DNA from: Pachyseris speciosa
Taxonomy: Eukaryota > Cnidaria > Anthozoa > Scleractinia > Pachyseridae
NCBI GenBank assembly: GCA_016490735.1
Contig: JAEMWC010000131.1
Span: 785,001 to 849,000, forward strand
Length of the DNA: 64,000 nucleotides
Direction: 5' to 3'
A program made the translations under genes and the position numbers. This document shows, piece after piece, positions 44,529-56,054 of this stretch; the first letter of the stretch is position 1, and the number at the start of each line of letters is the position of its first letter. The notes under the pieces were generated by a model. It was not told the origin of the DNA. It ran no database searches and was given only the letters and a program-made list of their open reading frames with translations.

Positions 44529-44705
44529 AGGCTTGTTTTTGTTCCGTGCATTTATTTATTAGAGTGTTTTGCATTTTATACTAAACACTGCCGTTACCGA
44601 GTGTTGTCCGGCACGTTCGTTTTCACAATGTCCTCATGTCTTTGCGAAAGATTTGTTTGTTCAAATTTTATTTTAGAGTTTTTAGTTTTTCCTGCGTGCA
44701 TGATA

Positions 44706-45071
44706 GGGACCTTAAGCAACGAGGACGGCAACGGCAACGAGAACGTCACAAAACAATAGGCTTAATGAGCAAAACCAATGGCTCTGCACGTGCGTTTTAC
44801 ATTTTGGTACATTTCTTTGCCGTCCTCAGCAAAACAACAACGTGAAATGACCAAATTTTATGTTTTCTTGAGAACGTCAGCGCTTGATGACAAATTTTTC
44901 TTTCTTTTTCCTGACTTTGACGTCGTTCTTTGCAATTTAGTTCTTGGACAGTTCGTAAGTATTTTCCAAGTGAAACAAATTGGAATAATCGCGAAAGAGT
45001 TACAGAAATGAGAACTTATATTTTGAAGTGACGTTTTCGTTGCCGTTGCCGTCGTCGTTGCTTAAGGTCCC
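44706..45071. mobile_element. 366-bp MITE with ~40-bp TIRs
   Basis: The left end GGGACCTTAAGCAACGAGGA then CGGCAACGGCAACGAGAACG is mirrored at the right end (CGTTTTCGTTGCCGTTGCCG then TCGTCGTTGCTTAAGGTCCC). The interior is AT-rich and non-coding. The target duplication is unclear. Confidence 0.8.
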
Positions 45072-45206
45072 ATGTAGCGCGGACGACGAACTTGGCAATG
45101 TGTATCAACTGTTCACTTACAAACCGAACGCTTTGTGCAGCAGAATCTAAAGATTATTTTCAGTAGGAAATGCACGCCTTTAAAAAACGGTGCTCTGGGA
45201 GATATT

Positions 45207-47100
45207 ACCGTATTTATTCACTTATAAGGTACCCTGCGAGCAGAGGCCCTTCGATCTTCCTAGATAAGTCGGGAAGAGGAAGGAACCTCTGCCAGCCGCC
45301 TCGACTTTCTTTGATGTGCCGTTCATCCACCGAAGTGGATGAATCAGTCCGGTTAGAAACCAGTCAGACCGGTTTTGGCCCAAAACGCATGCGCCTTGCC
45401 AGAAATTACTGACTAAATAGGTGCCCGCGGTTCATTGTTTACACTCGTCTACTGACAAAATGATATTCGTTTCTCTGTCGAAATCCGTAAAATCTGAACT
45501 CGTCATCTTTACAGGCAGACGACAACAGCGATGAACGACCCTTGTGGATTTTCTTGTAAGCTTTGGGCGATGGGCCGCTTTACACTGATCGTCTTGCGAC
45601 AGGACAAGGAGTCACTGAAGAGTATTTTGAACGGAGCTCGCTTCAGTAATTTATTGAAAGATCACACTATTCCTTTTATCCAACGATTCCGTTTGCCGGC
45701 CACATGGTCTACAGACACCACATGACTGAACAGTTAAGTCAAAATTTCCTCTAAGATGCTCTGTAACTTATCTCGAAGGCCAGTGTGATATTTCACTTCA
45801 AATGTACATCGTTCCGTACCGACATACCGCACAACAAAAACACCGAATCTTTTCCTGCAGTTCATGTTTTTTTCGTCACCTTTTTCCCTGGCGTCTTAGA
45901 AGAACCTAAAATACGAGACGATTCCCTAAAAGAATCGCCTGGATTAAAACTGGAAATACTTCGCTTTTTTGCAACGAATCGGCGTTGAGACTATTTTGCC
46001 GTGCAAGAACCTCGCGAGAAAATATTAATAGTTAATTGCTAATGAAAGCGTCGGTTACATTTGAATTTGACGCATGCTCAACAGGGAAAGTCGAGGCGGC
46101 TGGCAGAGGTTCCTTCAATCTCGTTCCCAGAGCCCACGTTCCCCTTATTCAGCGGAGCGGGGAACGAGAGACTCTGGGATAATCCATTTCAGCTAATTTT
46201 TTGATTGGCTGAAAACTGAGCATGAACAGAAGTTTCAAAGCTTAAAATGGCGGTCTTAGAAGTCAGGGAAGGTATCGTCAAGTCATTTATTCATCTTTGT
46301 AGATGCTGCAATTTAGAGGTTAAGAACAATCCAATTGACTTGTTTGGAGAAAAGGCACAAAATGAAAGGCTTCTAAAACCCTTTGGAAGGGTGTTCGTCA
46401 GCTATGAATTCAGGTGCCCAGGAGAATGCAGGTTTCTACACACAAGAAGGCCTGGATGGACGAAGAACGTTTGTTCTTTTCCCTTTATCATTTTCGGAGT
46501 ATTTAATAGCGGCCATGACGATTTTTTCCAACGATTTGTAGTCGAGTTTGCCTCAATCATGGGAGCGAGGTTAGGAATTTGTTCAATTGTTTCTGACGTC
46601 AATCATTTCAAGCACGTGCTTTTTAGCATGTTCGCTCGTTGCTGAAATCACCCCGGCTTTGTTTACGAACTTGTTCGCCGTAGCAGCACTTATCGGAGTT
46701 GCTTTTAAGCACCTTCAGTTTAGGACGACGAGGAAGAAGACGCAGAAGAGTTGATTGTCAACGAGTTCGAGACAAATAGCGAAGCCAAGGACGATGAGTA
46801 GCTGAGCTCAGCCGAGATTTCAAACAAGCGGTTCTTTTCAGAGCCACCCCGGTTCTTTTTAGAACCAACAAATCAGATAAAGTCAATGATCAACGTTGTC
46901 TTTTGTTTATTCATTTACCGGCATTTATTTACATACTCATTTCAGTTTAGCATTAATTATTAGGGAAATTTGGAAAAGTTATATTTTGTTGCGCGAAAAT
47001 ACTCGGTTATAAGACGCACCCCGAGTTTTGAGAAGATTTTGATCGAAGAAGCATATTTTCTTGTAAAAAATGGTGCGCCTTATAAGTGAATAAATACGGT
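45207..47100. mobile_element. 1.9-kb TIR element, possibly with captured or relict coding sequence
   Basis: The ends are inverse: ACCGTATTTATTCACTTATA on the left, the complement of the same at 47081-47100. ATT flanks both sides. Inside, 45283-45311 (AACCTCTGCCAGCCGCCTCG) recurs inverted at about 46086-46114, a second, inner inverted pair. The right part contains an open frame at 46247-46645 and an acidic frame DDEEEDAEELIVNEFETNSE around 46720-46799, which resembles the acidic tail of DDE transposases. Superfamily uncertain. Confidence 0.6.
46247..46645 (+). CDS. 132-codon frame inside a TIR element, zinc-knuckle-like N-terminus
   Basis: The N-terminus has LCRCCNLEVKNNPIDLFGEK, with a Cys-x-x-Cys pair and the spacing and I/V-D-L-F words of the first half of ZAD-type zinc-binding domains. 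The second Cys pair expected about 40 residues later is absent or out of frame. The rest is hydrophobic and unrecognised. It may be a captured host exon or a fragment of an element-encoded protein. No donor or acceptor is evident. I do not consider it a proven gene. Confidence 0.3.
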   Translation: MAVLEVREGIVKSFIHLCRCCNLEVKNNPIDLFGEKAQNERLLKPFGRVFVSYEFRCPGECRFLHTRRPGWTKNVCSFPFIIFGVFNSGHDDFFQRFVVEFASIMGARLGICSIVSDVNHFKHVLFSMFARC

Positions 47101-47871
47101 ATTTTCAAAAACTAAAACAATGATTATTTTTGTCATGCCACGTATAATCAGGTGCGGTTCCAATTTTTCGACTTTCATTTGTGTACTTGTCTTGATCAGT
47201 CTATTGTCACAAGCTCGTTGTAGATAACCGCTCACAAACTGGGCTTTGAGGCATCGAAAAACGCACGCCAAATCGATTGATTATAGGAGATGTGTTTATG
47301 AGAGCGGATGGGCCATGGGGTGGGCAATGACGCGACAAAAGCGATTAGGAAATCCGTTGAATAACTTCTCAAAGCCGGAAGTAGTCACTCCACGCGCACG
47401 CGAAAACATTAAAACTCTAAGTTCAGATCAGTACGATGTATCGATGTAACGCCTAAAAGCTTAACTAACCACATCGGCAACTGCTGACTTACCAAACGTT
47501 TCGGCCAAAAACGTCCAACACAAACAACTCCTTTTAGGATCGAAATCTGTTCCACCCGAATGATATACACCACGTGATGTCTGGAGATCACGAGAGTGAT
47601 ACAACTATTTTACGTCATTTGTATGTTCCACAAATTAATGCAGCAGTGAATCAAATGAGCATGTTTCAATACACATTACAAATCTAGCCGAATTAAATCG
47701 CTCTTTTTTTCTTCAGCCATACGCATTCACAAACACGAACTGAGCTAAAGAAATGAATCACGCTTAAAAAAATGGTATTTAAGGCATATTGGATATAACG
47801 ATGGGAATCTAGCGGACCGAACGTAAAATCTTTCCTGATATAACGATATTATCAGTATACAGTCACAATTT

Positions 47872-47931
47872 AAGCAAAAAATTGATGATGATGATGACGA
47901 CGAGGACGAGGACGACGACGACGACGACGAC

Positions 47932-47967
<36 letters not shown>

Positions 47968-48171
47968 AAATCAATGATTGAACCTGCCCCTCTGGCTCCT
48001 ATGCAAGGTACTAAAGCTGTGAAGGCAATAAGAGATTTTGTAATTTCGTTTGAAGATTCAGTCGAGCGAGCGAGTAAATTTCTTTCCTCTTTTTCGGCTC
48101 AGGATGCGTTTTTAAGACAGCAAGTTGAACAAATGAGGCAGACCAAACTGAAGGAGTACTTTCAGGAATGA
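47872..48171 (+). pseudogene. pogo/Tigger-like transposase C-terminal fragment
   Basis: A frame reads a long run of Asp/Glu from (GAT/GAC)n at 47884-47967, then IEPAPLAPMQGTKAVKAIRD, FVISFEDSVERASKF, and ends QMRQTKLKEYFQE at 48171. An acidic segment, a two-helix stretch and a final Q-x-x-L-x-x-Y-F match the C-terminal tail of pogo/Tigger (CENP-B-like) transposases. The last motif has the form of a PCNA-interacting (PIP) box, known for pogo. Helix-turn-helix and DDE domains were not found upstream (GATATAACGAT words lie at 47794 and 47839). It is a remnant or a last exon. Confidence 0.55.
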
Positions 48172-48217
48172 ACAACGTCTGATTCTTAAAAAAAAAGCAA
48201 TGAACGCGAAGACGATA

Positions 48218-48565
48218 CCCTGGGGGTACTCCCAGAAAAATTGTGTGGGGCTGTGCGGCCCAAGCTTCCTGAAACCCTTACTCTATTTCAGACCAAAATC
48301 TGCGATTTTCCCTACCTATTTCAGACCTAACCAAAAATTCGATACCCTATTTCAGACCTATTTCAGACCTTTTACACGGACACGGTTTGAGAAGGGCTTT
48401 TGTTGATGGTCTTATCGCCTAATCAGATGAAGAAGTAGCTTCTTCTAAAAAACATACCATTCAAGCCTAGAGTGCACAAACCTTACCCTATTTCAGACCA
48501 AAATAGTCAAAATCGATGCCCTATTTCAAACCAAAACGGCATACCCTTTGGTGCCACACATACCC
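48218..48565. mobile_element. G-tract MITE, copy 2 (right end lost)
   Basis: The left end CTGGGGGTACTCCC is intact, and the interior has repeated CCCTATTTCAGACC words and the GAAGAAGTAGCTTCTTCT palindrome. The right end stops at GTGCCACACATACCCT without the terminal C-run. It directly adjoins the Penelope-like fragment. Confidence 0.8.
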
Positions 48566-48599
48566 TAAATATAACCTGACCTAAATTAAATCTAACCTG

Positions 48600-48941
48600 A
48601 TTAAATCTAACCTGTCCTGTGACACTAAAAACCTCATTTACATGATTCAATGCAACCGCTATAATTTACAATACATAGGAGAAACTAAACGACGTTTAAA
48701 AGACCGATTTAATGAACACCGCCGTACCATAGATAACCCTAACACCAAATCTAAACCTACCACAGTCGCGGAACATTTCCTCTCCTCTCCTAACCACACT
48801 GCTAATGACATGCAATTAAGCCCCATTGAGAAAATATTTTCTAACAGAGACTCAATCCGTAAGGCCAGGGAAACTTTTTTAATTTCAAAAGGCAGAACAA
48901 TTGATCCTGAAGGTCTTAACATCCGCGAAGAAACATATTAG
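48600..48941 (+). pseudogene. Penelope-like element, GIY-YIG endonuclease fragment
   Basis: The frame reads CDTKNLIYMIQCNRYNLQYI then GETKRRLKDRFNEHRRTIDN, TTVAEHFLSSPNHTANDMQL, REETY and a stop. LIYMI...LQYIGET..RLKDRFNEH is the GIY-YIG nuclease motif in the form found at the C-terminus of Penelope-like retroelements, with the conserved Arg and the glutamate-containing helix region following. The reverse transcriptase that should precede it is missing, replaced at about 48565 by a G-tract MITE end. This is a 5'-truncated copy. Downstream at 49072-49120 is a hammerhead-like motif, consistent with a Penelope terminal repeat. Confidence 0.85.
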
Positions 48942-49071
48942 TTAATTTTTTCTTATAAGTTTATCTTTTTTAGACCTTTTTCCCAATATTTTATTTTACA
49001 CTGTCAATCATTTTAGTTTTACGTATTTCCGGTATATAACTACATAAACACCCCTTCCAATGTAAATTCTC

Positions 49072-49120
49072 ATTGTACCTGAAGAAGGCTGGTTTGGCCA
49101 GCCGAAATATAGTACACAAA
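49072..49120 (+). ncRNA. hammerhead-like motif downstream of the GIY-YIG fragment
   Basis: CTGAAGA (49079-49085), an extra A, a stem GGCTGG/CCAGCC with loop TTTGG, GAAA (49104-49107), then TATAGTAC. Stem I could form between GTAC before the core and GTAC after it. The extra A between core and stem II, and the 1-2 bp stem III, make it weaker than the motifs at 19199 and 30657. CTGAAGA-AGG motifs of this form recur in the terminal repeats of Penelope-like elements. Confidence 0.5.
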
Positions 49121-49250
49121 ACTTAAAACCATTCTACGTTGGTATCGGTCCTTGCTTTTATACTCTCTGTTGATTTTACTACGCCGATCAGATCACCAGT
49201 TTGATCCAACGTATACCAGCAGGATTATTGTCCACGGTTGCTTGCTTGAA

Positions 49251-49302
49251 CACCTGATATAGCCCATGTAAGAGAGTACCCCCCCCCCCCTCCGCCCCGC
49301 CG
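49251..49302. mobile_element. G-tract MITE terminal fragment
   Basis: TATAGCCCATGTAAGAGAGT followed by ACCCCC and a C-run matches the right terminus of the complete MITE copies (TATAGCCCATATAAG then GTACCCCC). Only this end remains. Confidence 0.65.
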
Positions 49303-50149
49303 GGAGACGATAACAGTCGCAGCCTCAAATGTTTAAGTTTAGTTTTGTCGCCGCTTGTACGATTCACACCACAGAATTTGCTGTGTAAACTTTGAAAATT
49401 TCTAGTGCTTTGCAAACTGTTTAAGGACATTGCTGCGTGCTTGAAATGTTACAAATAAACTAAGAAAGTAATTAATTATCTCTTTTCAAATATGCCCAAA
49501 AATCACCAAAAAATTCACAAAATATCCCACAATACAGCTTCGTGGGATGAGCATAGGGATTTTGGATTTGCTTGAAACGCGAACGAGATATTAACGTCAA
49601 ATCCATGTCAAGCGACGCAAAAACAGTGTTTAGGGTAAGTTCCGCCTTAAGTCCATACAATATCTACGTATATACAATATAACATTGTACTCTAACTTGA
49701 GATTAAAAGATGTGCTCTACTTAGAATATTATTAAAAAATTCGTTTAAAATATTCGAATCTATTCATAATAAAATAAGAATATAATGTGAATTTATTTAA
49801 AATAATCATGCATTTATATTATAGATGCATGTGAGAGATTTGACATCTCCTAGGAGAAATCCAAGCATTTGATAACTATTAATTCATGCTTTTGGGACAA
49901 GATTCGCGCCAAAGGTGGGAGTCAGCTTGGCGCCGTTCAATTTGTTTTATTTTTCCTGTGAGTGTCACGATCGTATGCCGTGCGTTGGAAGAAGATGCTT
50001 AACCGAAAACTATTTTAGTTAACGAGCAATATATACAGATTCCATTTGCTAAATGCACTAACAAGACAAACACAAAGCGTGCACGAAAATCTGGTTTATT
50101 GTCTGGTTTTGTGTTGGTTTTTGTTATTTGCTTATACGTAGCGTTGACT

Positions 50150-50517
50150 CCCGGGGGGGGCGGGGTACTCCCTTATTTGGGCTATATAGGTATGTGCGGC
50201 CTTAAAGGGTAGGTTTTTTGGCCGTTTTGGTCTGAAATAGGGTATCAATTTTGACCATTTTGGTCTGAAATAGGTATGGTTTTAGAAGAAGCTACTTCTT
50301 CATCATTAAGCGATATAAACACCACCAACAAAAGCCCTTCCTTTTTGTCTTTTAATGATGTTTACGCCAAATGTACGTGAAATAGGTCTGATAGGGAATT
50401 TCTGGTCAGGTCTGAAATAGGGTAAGGAAAATCGCAGATTTTGGTCTGAAATAGGGTAAGGGTTTCCGGAAGCGGGCCGCACACCCCACCCACATTTTCT
50501 GGGAGTACCCCCCCGGG
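50150..50517. mobile_element. G-tract MITE, copy 3, with 8-bp TSD
   Basis: It runs from CCCGGGGGGG...GGGTACTCCC to GGGAGTACCCCCCCGGG, with the direct repeat CGTTGACT at 50142-50149 and 50518-50525. An 8-bp duplication and short inverted ends point to hAT-type integration. The interior matches the other copies in reversed orientation relative to copies 2, 4 and 5. Confidence 0.92.
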
Positions 50518-50723
50518 CGTTGACTTTGGTTTCCCGTGAAGATTAAGCAACAAGTTTACGTGTAAGCATCCTCATTACTACCATCAAAGCAACTCACTGA
50601 TCAATAAACCGCTAGGCTCAGACTAACAAGAATGGGACTCTTTTTGCACCAAACACTGGGAACAGTGGTAAGATTACCAATTCGGTGCACATCCAGCCCA
50701 TAACCAGTACATTGCGTGAATCC

Positions 50724-51135
50724 CCGGGAGGTACTCCCATAACAATTGGGTGGGGGTGTGCGGCCTGCTTCCTTAAACCCTATATTTCAGACCCTGTTCA
50801 GACCAAAATCTGTGATTTTCCCTCCCCTATTTCAGACCTGACCAAAAAATCGTTACCCTATTTCAAACCTATTTCACGCACACGGTTGGCGTAAACATAA
50901 TTTGCGAAGGGCTTTTGTTGATGGTCTTATCGCCTAATGATGAAGAATTAAGTAGCTTTTTCTCAAAACATACCCAATTCAAGACTAGAGTGCACAAACC
51001 GTACCCTATTTCAGACCAAAATGGTCAAAATCGTTACCCTATTTCAGACCAAAACGGTTAAAAAGCCGTATACCGTTTGGGGCTGCACATACCTATATAG
51101 CCCACATAAGGGATTATCCCCCCGGAGGGGGGGGG
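50724..51135. mobile_element. G-tract MITE, copy 4, with 8-bp TSD
   Basis: GTGAATCC flanks both sides (50716-50723 and 51136-51143). The left end CCGGGAGGTACTCCC pairs with a more worn right end (GGGATTATCCCCCCGGAGG plus a G-run). The interior has the CCCTATTTCAGACC repeats and the TTGATGGTCTTATCGCCTAA block. It lies only 207 bp from copy 3, in inverse orientation. Confidence 0.9.
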
Positions 51136-51143
51136 GTGAATCC

Positions 51144-53600
51144 TGGAAACCGTGGAAACTGAAAATGCGTGTGGAATATTTTGTGGCGTTAGTTCTATCA
51201 GTTCTTACTGAGTTTATCGAATAGCGCCCTACCGTCGGCGGTACTATGGCTGGCCAGTGGCTGCGGCGTTGCATCTTGTTGTTTTCGCCTGGAGTGGAAT
51301 CCGGGCACTGAAGCTTTTTCCCAGTCGTCCGTTCATCCCAGTTGTTTTGTCTTGCGGCTCCTGTACTTTCTCTTTTAGTGGCTCCCCTGACGACTTGTAT
51401 CCATTTGCAAAATATTTACTTTACAGTAGAAAGTACGCAAAGTTGATTAACAACCCGCAGGCTGAAATAAATTTCATATAAACCCCACCATGATATAAGA
51501 ACATTTTCCATCTTTATCTGACGCTTTAGTGGATTCTCTTCGGAAAATATAGTTTGGTGACAAATAGGCAGAGGGTTGTAAAGCTGCATCACATGTCAGT
51601 TTGTGTTATAACCTCAAAGTACGTTTGCTACATAATGACTCCTCTGCATGCAGACACTAGTATTGAGATAATGAGATAGTTAAAGCCACACGCAACCAAC
51701 TGATGTATTTCTTGAGAGCGGATTTCATCCAGGTCTATCCAGGGTAACTTATTAAAATTTCGTGGTCTTTTATAATGTATGGGCTGTATGCATTTTAACT
51801 CTTCCACCGGAAAACGGGCTTCGTTTGCGTATCCTGTATGCGGGCCAAGCCCTTCATTGTCCGTAGCTTTTCCACAGGAAGTGAAAAATCCCGGTGCTAA
51901 TGTTAACCTTTATCCGTAAGTCTTATTTATTTTAACAGGTTCTTTTTACAATAACAAGAAAAAAGCTGATATGATAAATTTCTTTACTGACTTTTTAATG
52001 AGTGTAATTAAAAAGTAAATCTCAAAATAGGTATTCAAATTCGCATTTTGCAGGCTTCCTTTGATGTGTTACGAACGTCACTGGCTCACTCCGACGCACC
52101 CTTGCATCCTTGCTGAACTTCCTGTCTCTCCCTCTCTGGTATTAACTCGTTTTCAAGTTTTTGAAGCTTTGTTAGAGGGATATTATCCTTGAGCATAGCG
52201 GAGAAAACCTTGCCTCCAAGCAAAGACAGTAGAAGCAAAAGAGCAGGCCAGGTTTTAGATCGGGAGTGAAGCTACAAACAGGTCAGCCATTATTTCGTTA
52301 CATCAGCCTCTTTGTTGATCAGGTTTTCGTTCCTACGCTCGGCAAGAATCATTCCTTAGTAAAATAATCCCTTAAACACGTTTTTCAGCCAGGCATGCAG
52401 TTGATCAGTTAGAAAAGATAGCTAAAACTGTCACCAGTAATGATCATCGCATTAAGTTGTGTTTTATAAGGGGAAAGCTATATATAATAACAGCTAATAT
52501 AGAACCGATATTTTTGGAACTGTTAGTGTGTATGAACTGTACTACGCACTCCGGTGTTTTTTCTAATACGACAGCTTATCACCACCAGTTTGGACATTGC
52601 AGCTAAATATATCAATAATTATTTTACACAAGGTCACAGTCTAATCCATCAAAATGATCATACTGTTGAGGGAAAGTATCACCAACTCTCAGCGTTAAAA
52701 TGTGGTTAAGAAAAACACTGGTTTTAGGCCTTCAAGGAGAATTTTCTCGCTTATTCTCAGCGCTCAAGAAGTACATTATATGCTTTCTTTAAACCAAGTC
52801 AATAAGCATAGTTTTAATTGCAATGATCCAAACGTTTAATGAAAAAAAAAAGTGTTGGATTTTGTGCTTTTATATCCCCGTAATATTCTCCTCAAATTAT
52901 GACAGGAAAAGGATATCTTTTATTGTTACTATTCACGAGATGAGCGTGGCATGTCTGTGACATGCATTAAAACAGTGCTCTGTCATCGGCTTACACCTGT
53001 TCTAGAGGGCTGTTTATACGAGAGAAAATAAGCCCTATTGTGAATGATATATGAAATGAATCAAAACATTTGCATTGGCGCCTTCGCACAAAACATTAAT
53101 TGTGCGCCGGCACTGCCTAAGGTGACGAAAATTGAATATTGAATTGGTTTGCCAAATGCATTGCGTATTTTATATCTATATATGTATAGTGAAGAAAATA
53201 AATACCACTCCGGCCGACAGAGAGTCCGGCACTCCACGCTGGTTTTTATCGCGGCCTATTTGTATTTTTTTCTTGCTATCTTTGCGGGGACACAACACAA
53301 GAAAATTTCAGCACTGTACTACTAAAAATGTCAGCTCGTTTCCCCAAATAGTACTTTCCAAGGGTTTTATGCATAGGGTTGGCTAAAACATTTTGTTTTG
53401 GTTGAACTCAGTCATGATCCGCTACTCACAAATATTTAATGGCTCTTGACTAAAAAAGCGTGTAAAACCTCGGAAATAAGGGTCGGTCCTGATCCAATCA
53501 AAATTGCACTGCGGCAGTGATTACGGTAAACCAATGGGATATCAGCGCATTTCTCTAAGTAATTTGGGTAGCTGTGAAACGAAGCCTGAAAAAATTCCGA
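51144..53600. other. no gene recognised
   Basis: Neither strand has a frame with recognisable protein character. A single-end motif resembling the element at 8852-9569 (AGGGCTGTTTATACGAGAGA then AAATAAG) lies at 53008-53032. The rest is unremarkable AT-rich sequence, possibly intergenic or intronic. Confidence 0.5.
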
Positions 53601-53804
53601 CTTAAACGAACTCATCCGCTTCTGTGATATCGGTGCAGCGCTCCACCAAGAGTTATCAAGACAGCTGCGAGACGGTCATCGCATTATCGCATTGATTCGT
53701 AAAAGATGGGTTTCAACCAAAAAATGAGATTGAAAGTAACTCTCGATTACTTTAGTTGGCTTTACTTCGCTCTGTGATTTGTTGACGAAGCCGAGTCTCT
53801 CCAC

Positions 53805-54060
53805 TTTTTTCAACCAATGGGAAGCAAAACCAAAGCCATTCGTGACTTGCTCGCATGCATTTTCCCGCGCTTGGCGCCGGCTACATGCAATTGCTTCGAA
53901 GTCTGATTGGCTCATTGCGCTGTTTCCTCAACCAATGAGAAGCAAAATCAAACCAATCGCGACTTTCATGCGCAAATTTTCCCGCGCTTTGCGCCGGCTA
54001 CAAAGTGGCTACGTGTAATTGCTTCGTATTCTGATTGGTCATCGCGTTGGTCACGTCTAT
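53805..54060 (+). repeat. two tandem ~112-bp GCGCCGGCTACA repeats
   Basis: CAACCAATG(G/A)GAAGCAAAA starts at about 53811 and again at 53931. Each copy runs through TTTTCCCGCGC and GCGCCGGCTACA to GCTTCG(A/T)A(G/T)TCTGATTGG. The second copy has a small insertion. Inverse relatives are at 40540-40925. Such CCAAT-bearing repeats occur elsewhere in this window but encode nothing. Confidence 0.7.
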
Positions 54061-55216
54061 CGAGATTGGTCGTAATGATTACTTTTTGGTTTTACAACAC
54101 TCAATTGAAAATCGCTCCGAATTGATTTGGCTTTAGATTTACGGCTCTCAACTGAAAATCTTTCTGAAACAGTCTTACTTGTTTTTACGTTCCAGAGGTC
54201 TGAAGCTCTCTAATATTTGCTGGTATCCATATATAGCTAGGAAAATTACTCCGTATAATATCTTGTATTAATATTACCACACAATAGGATGTCTTCCATA
54301 ACATATCAATTAAAAACAGTGTTGCCAGGTAAGAAAAAACCTTTTGACAAAAATGTATGTGTACAAATTTAGATTTCGCTTCCACCACCAGCCTTTTCAA
54401 GTCTTAACTTATCAATTTTGTCTTTAACTCTACCCAATGAATGAGTTGCCATTACCTATGTTATGCGCAACGGATTATGGGATCGCCAGGGGGCAAACAT
54501 CGTAAGTCGCTGGAAAGAAATCTATGGCGTAAAGTTGTTTCTTCGTCAAAAGCAGTGATTTTGAACAAAGAATAACGCATTTTCGCCTTGATTTTATGAG
54601 AAGTGGAGGTGACTAATGTCGGTGGGTGGAAATTGTACTTTTTCGTGAGATTAATGCGGTAAAATCTATTGATAAACACTTTGTTGCGTAAGGCAGATTA
54701 TGAAATCCACTGAATCTGCATCAAGTATTGGTCTCGAAATAGTGCGAACAGATATAAATTTGAGGGGATTCACTCAATAAAGCTTTTTCAGTATGCATTG
54801 CTGCTGGAATTTTACCCCCACATTTCTAAAGGATATAAATTGTTGTGCGAGGGGATGGGAATTGTTTCTACCGAGCAATTTCGCTATGGATGGATGAAAC
54901 CAGTGATAGAAAACACGGAGAAATCCGTTGTCTAGCTGTGTTAATGAGCAACATCCCTATGTTATTAAGCTACTACTGTTCTCTTGGAGTTTAGTGGAGA
55001 AACGTGAAACGACAGAAACAGAAAGACCTTTGTCACGCAATTCCACCCAGCATAAAAATGGTTTGTAGAACGTACTTATGGACAAGTGGTATTTATTCAA
55101 CATCAGCCAACCCTCACAAAGATATTCAAGGAACCTCCCTTGATCTCTTACATTAAAGGAAAATCGTTATAAAGGCTTTCAGAAACAATGTACACACAGC
55201 GCTAGCAGGAGTCGCG

Positions 55217-55641
55217 CCCGGGGGGGGGGGGGGGGGGGGGTATTCCCAGGAAAATTTGGTGGGCGTGTGCGGCCCGCCTCCTGAAACCCTTACCCTATTT
55301 CAGAGCAAAATCTGCGATTTTCCCTACCCTATTTCAGACCTGACCAAAAATTCGATACCCTATTTCAGACCTATTTCACCTACACGGTTGGCGTAAACAT
55401 AATTTGATAAGGGCTTTTGTGACTCTTTTGTTAATGGTCTTATCGCCTAATGATGAAGAAGTGGCTTCTTCTAAAAAAGATACTCAATTCAGGAATAAAG
55501 TGCACAAACCATACCCTATTTTAGACCAAATGGTTAAAATCGATTCCCTATTTCAGACCAAAACGGCTTAAAAACCATACCCTTTGGGGCCGCACATACC
55601 TATATAGCCCATATAAGGAAGTACCCCCCCCCCCCCCGGGG
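55217..55641. mobile_element. G-tract MITE, copy 5, with 8-bp TSD
   Basis: GAGTCGCG occurs directly on both sides (55209-55216 and 55642-55649). The left end is CCC plus a run of about 21 G and then TATTCCC; the right end is GTACC plus a C-run and GGGG. The interior is close to copies 2 and 4. The long homopolymer G-run may be of uncertain length in the assembly. Confidence 0.92.
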
Positions 55642-56054
55642 GAGTCGCGTTGGTCAGCCAACCCTGGCCTCCGGCCTTGTACAAAATGATTAGAGCAGAC
55701 CTTAGTACTTAACGCCACTTTGACTTTATCACGATTTATAGCTCTGGACCATGACAAATTATCCTGCAGCTGCTTGATTTTTGGTGAGTAGAATCTTAAT
55801 AAACCAACGTGAGGAAGAACCCTTTGCCCTCATCGTTGTAACAAAGCCACATCGCCGCCGGGTATAGCCCCAATTACACTCGTTGTAAATATCAGCACAC
55901 ATGTAACTGAAAAGGCTTCATTGAGTGAATCCCCTCAAATTTTTAGCTCTTCGTACTATTGCGAGACCATTACTTGGTGCAGATTCAGTGGATTTCATAA
56001 TCTGCTCTTACCGCCTGCTTACAAAAACAAAGTGTTCATCAATATATTTTACCG

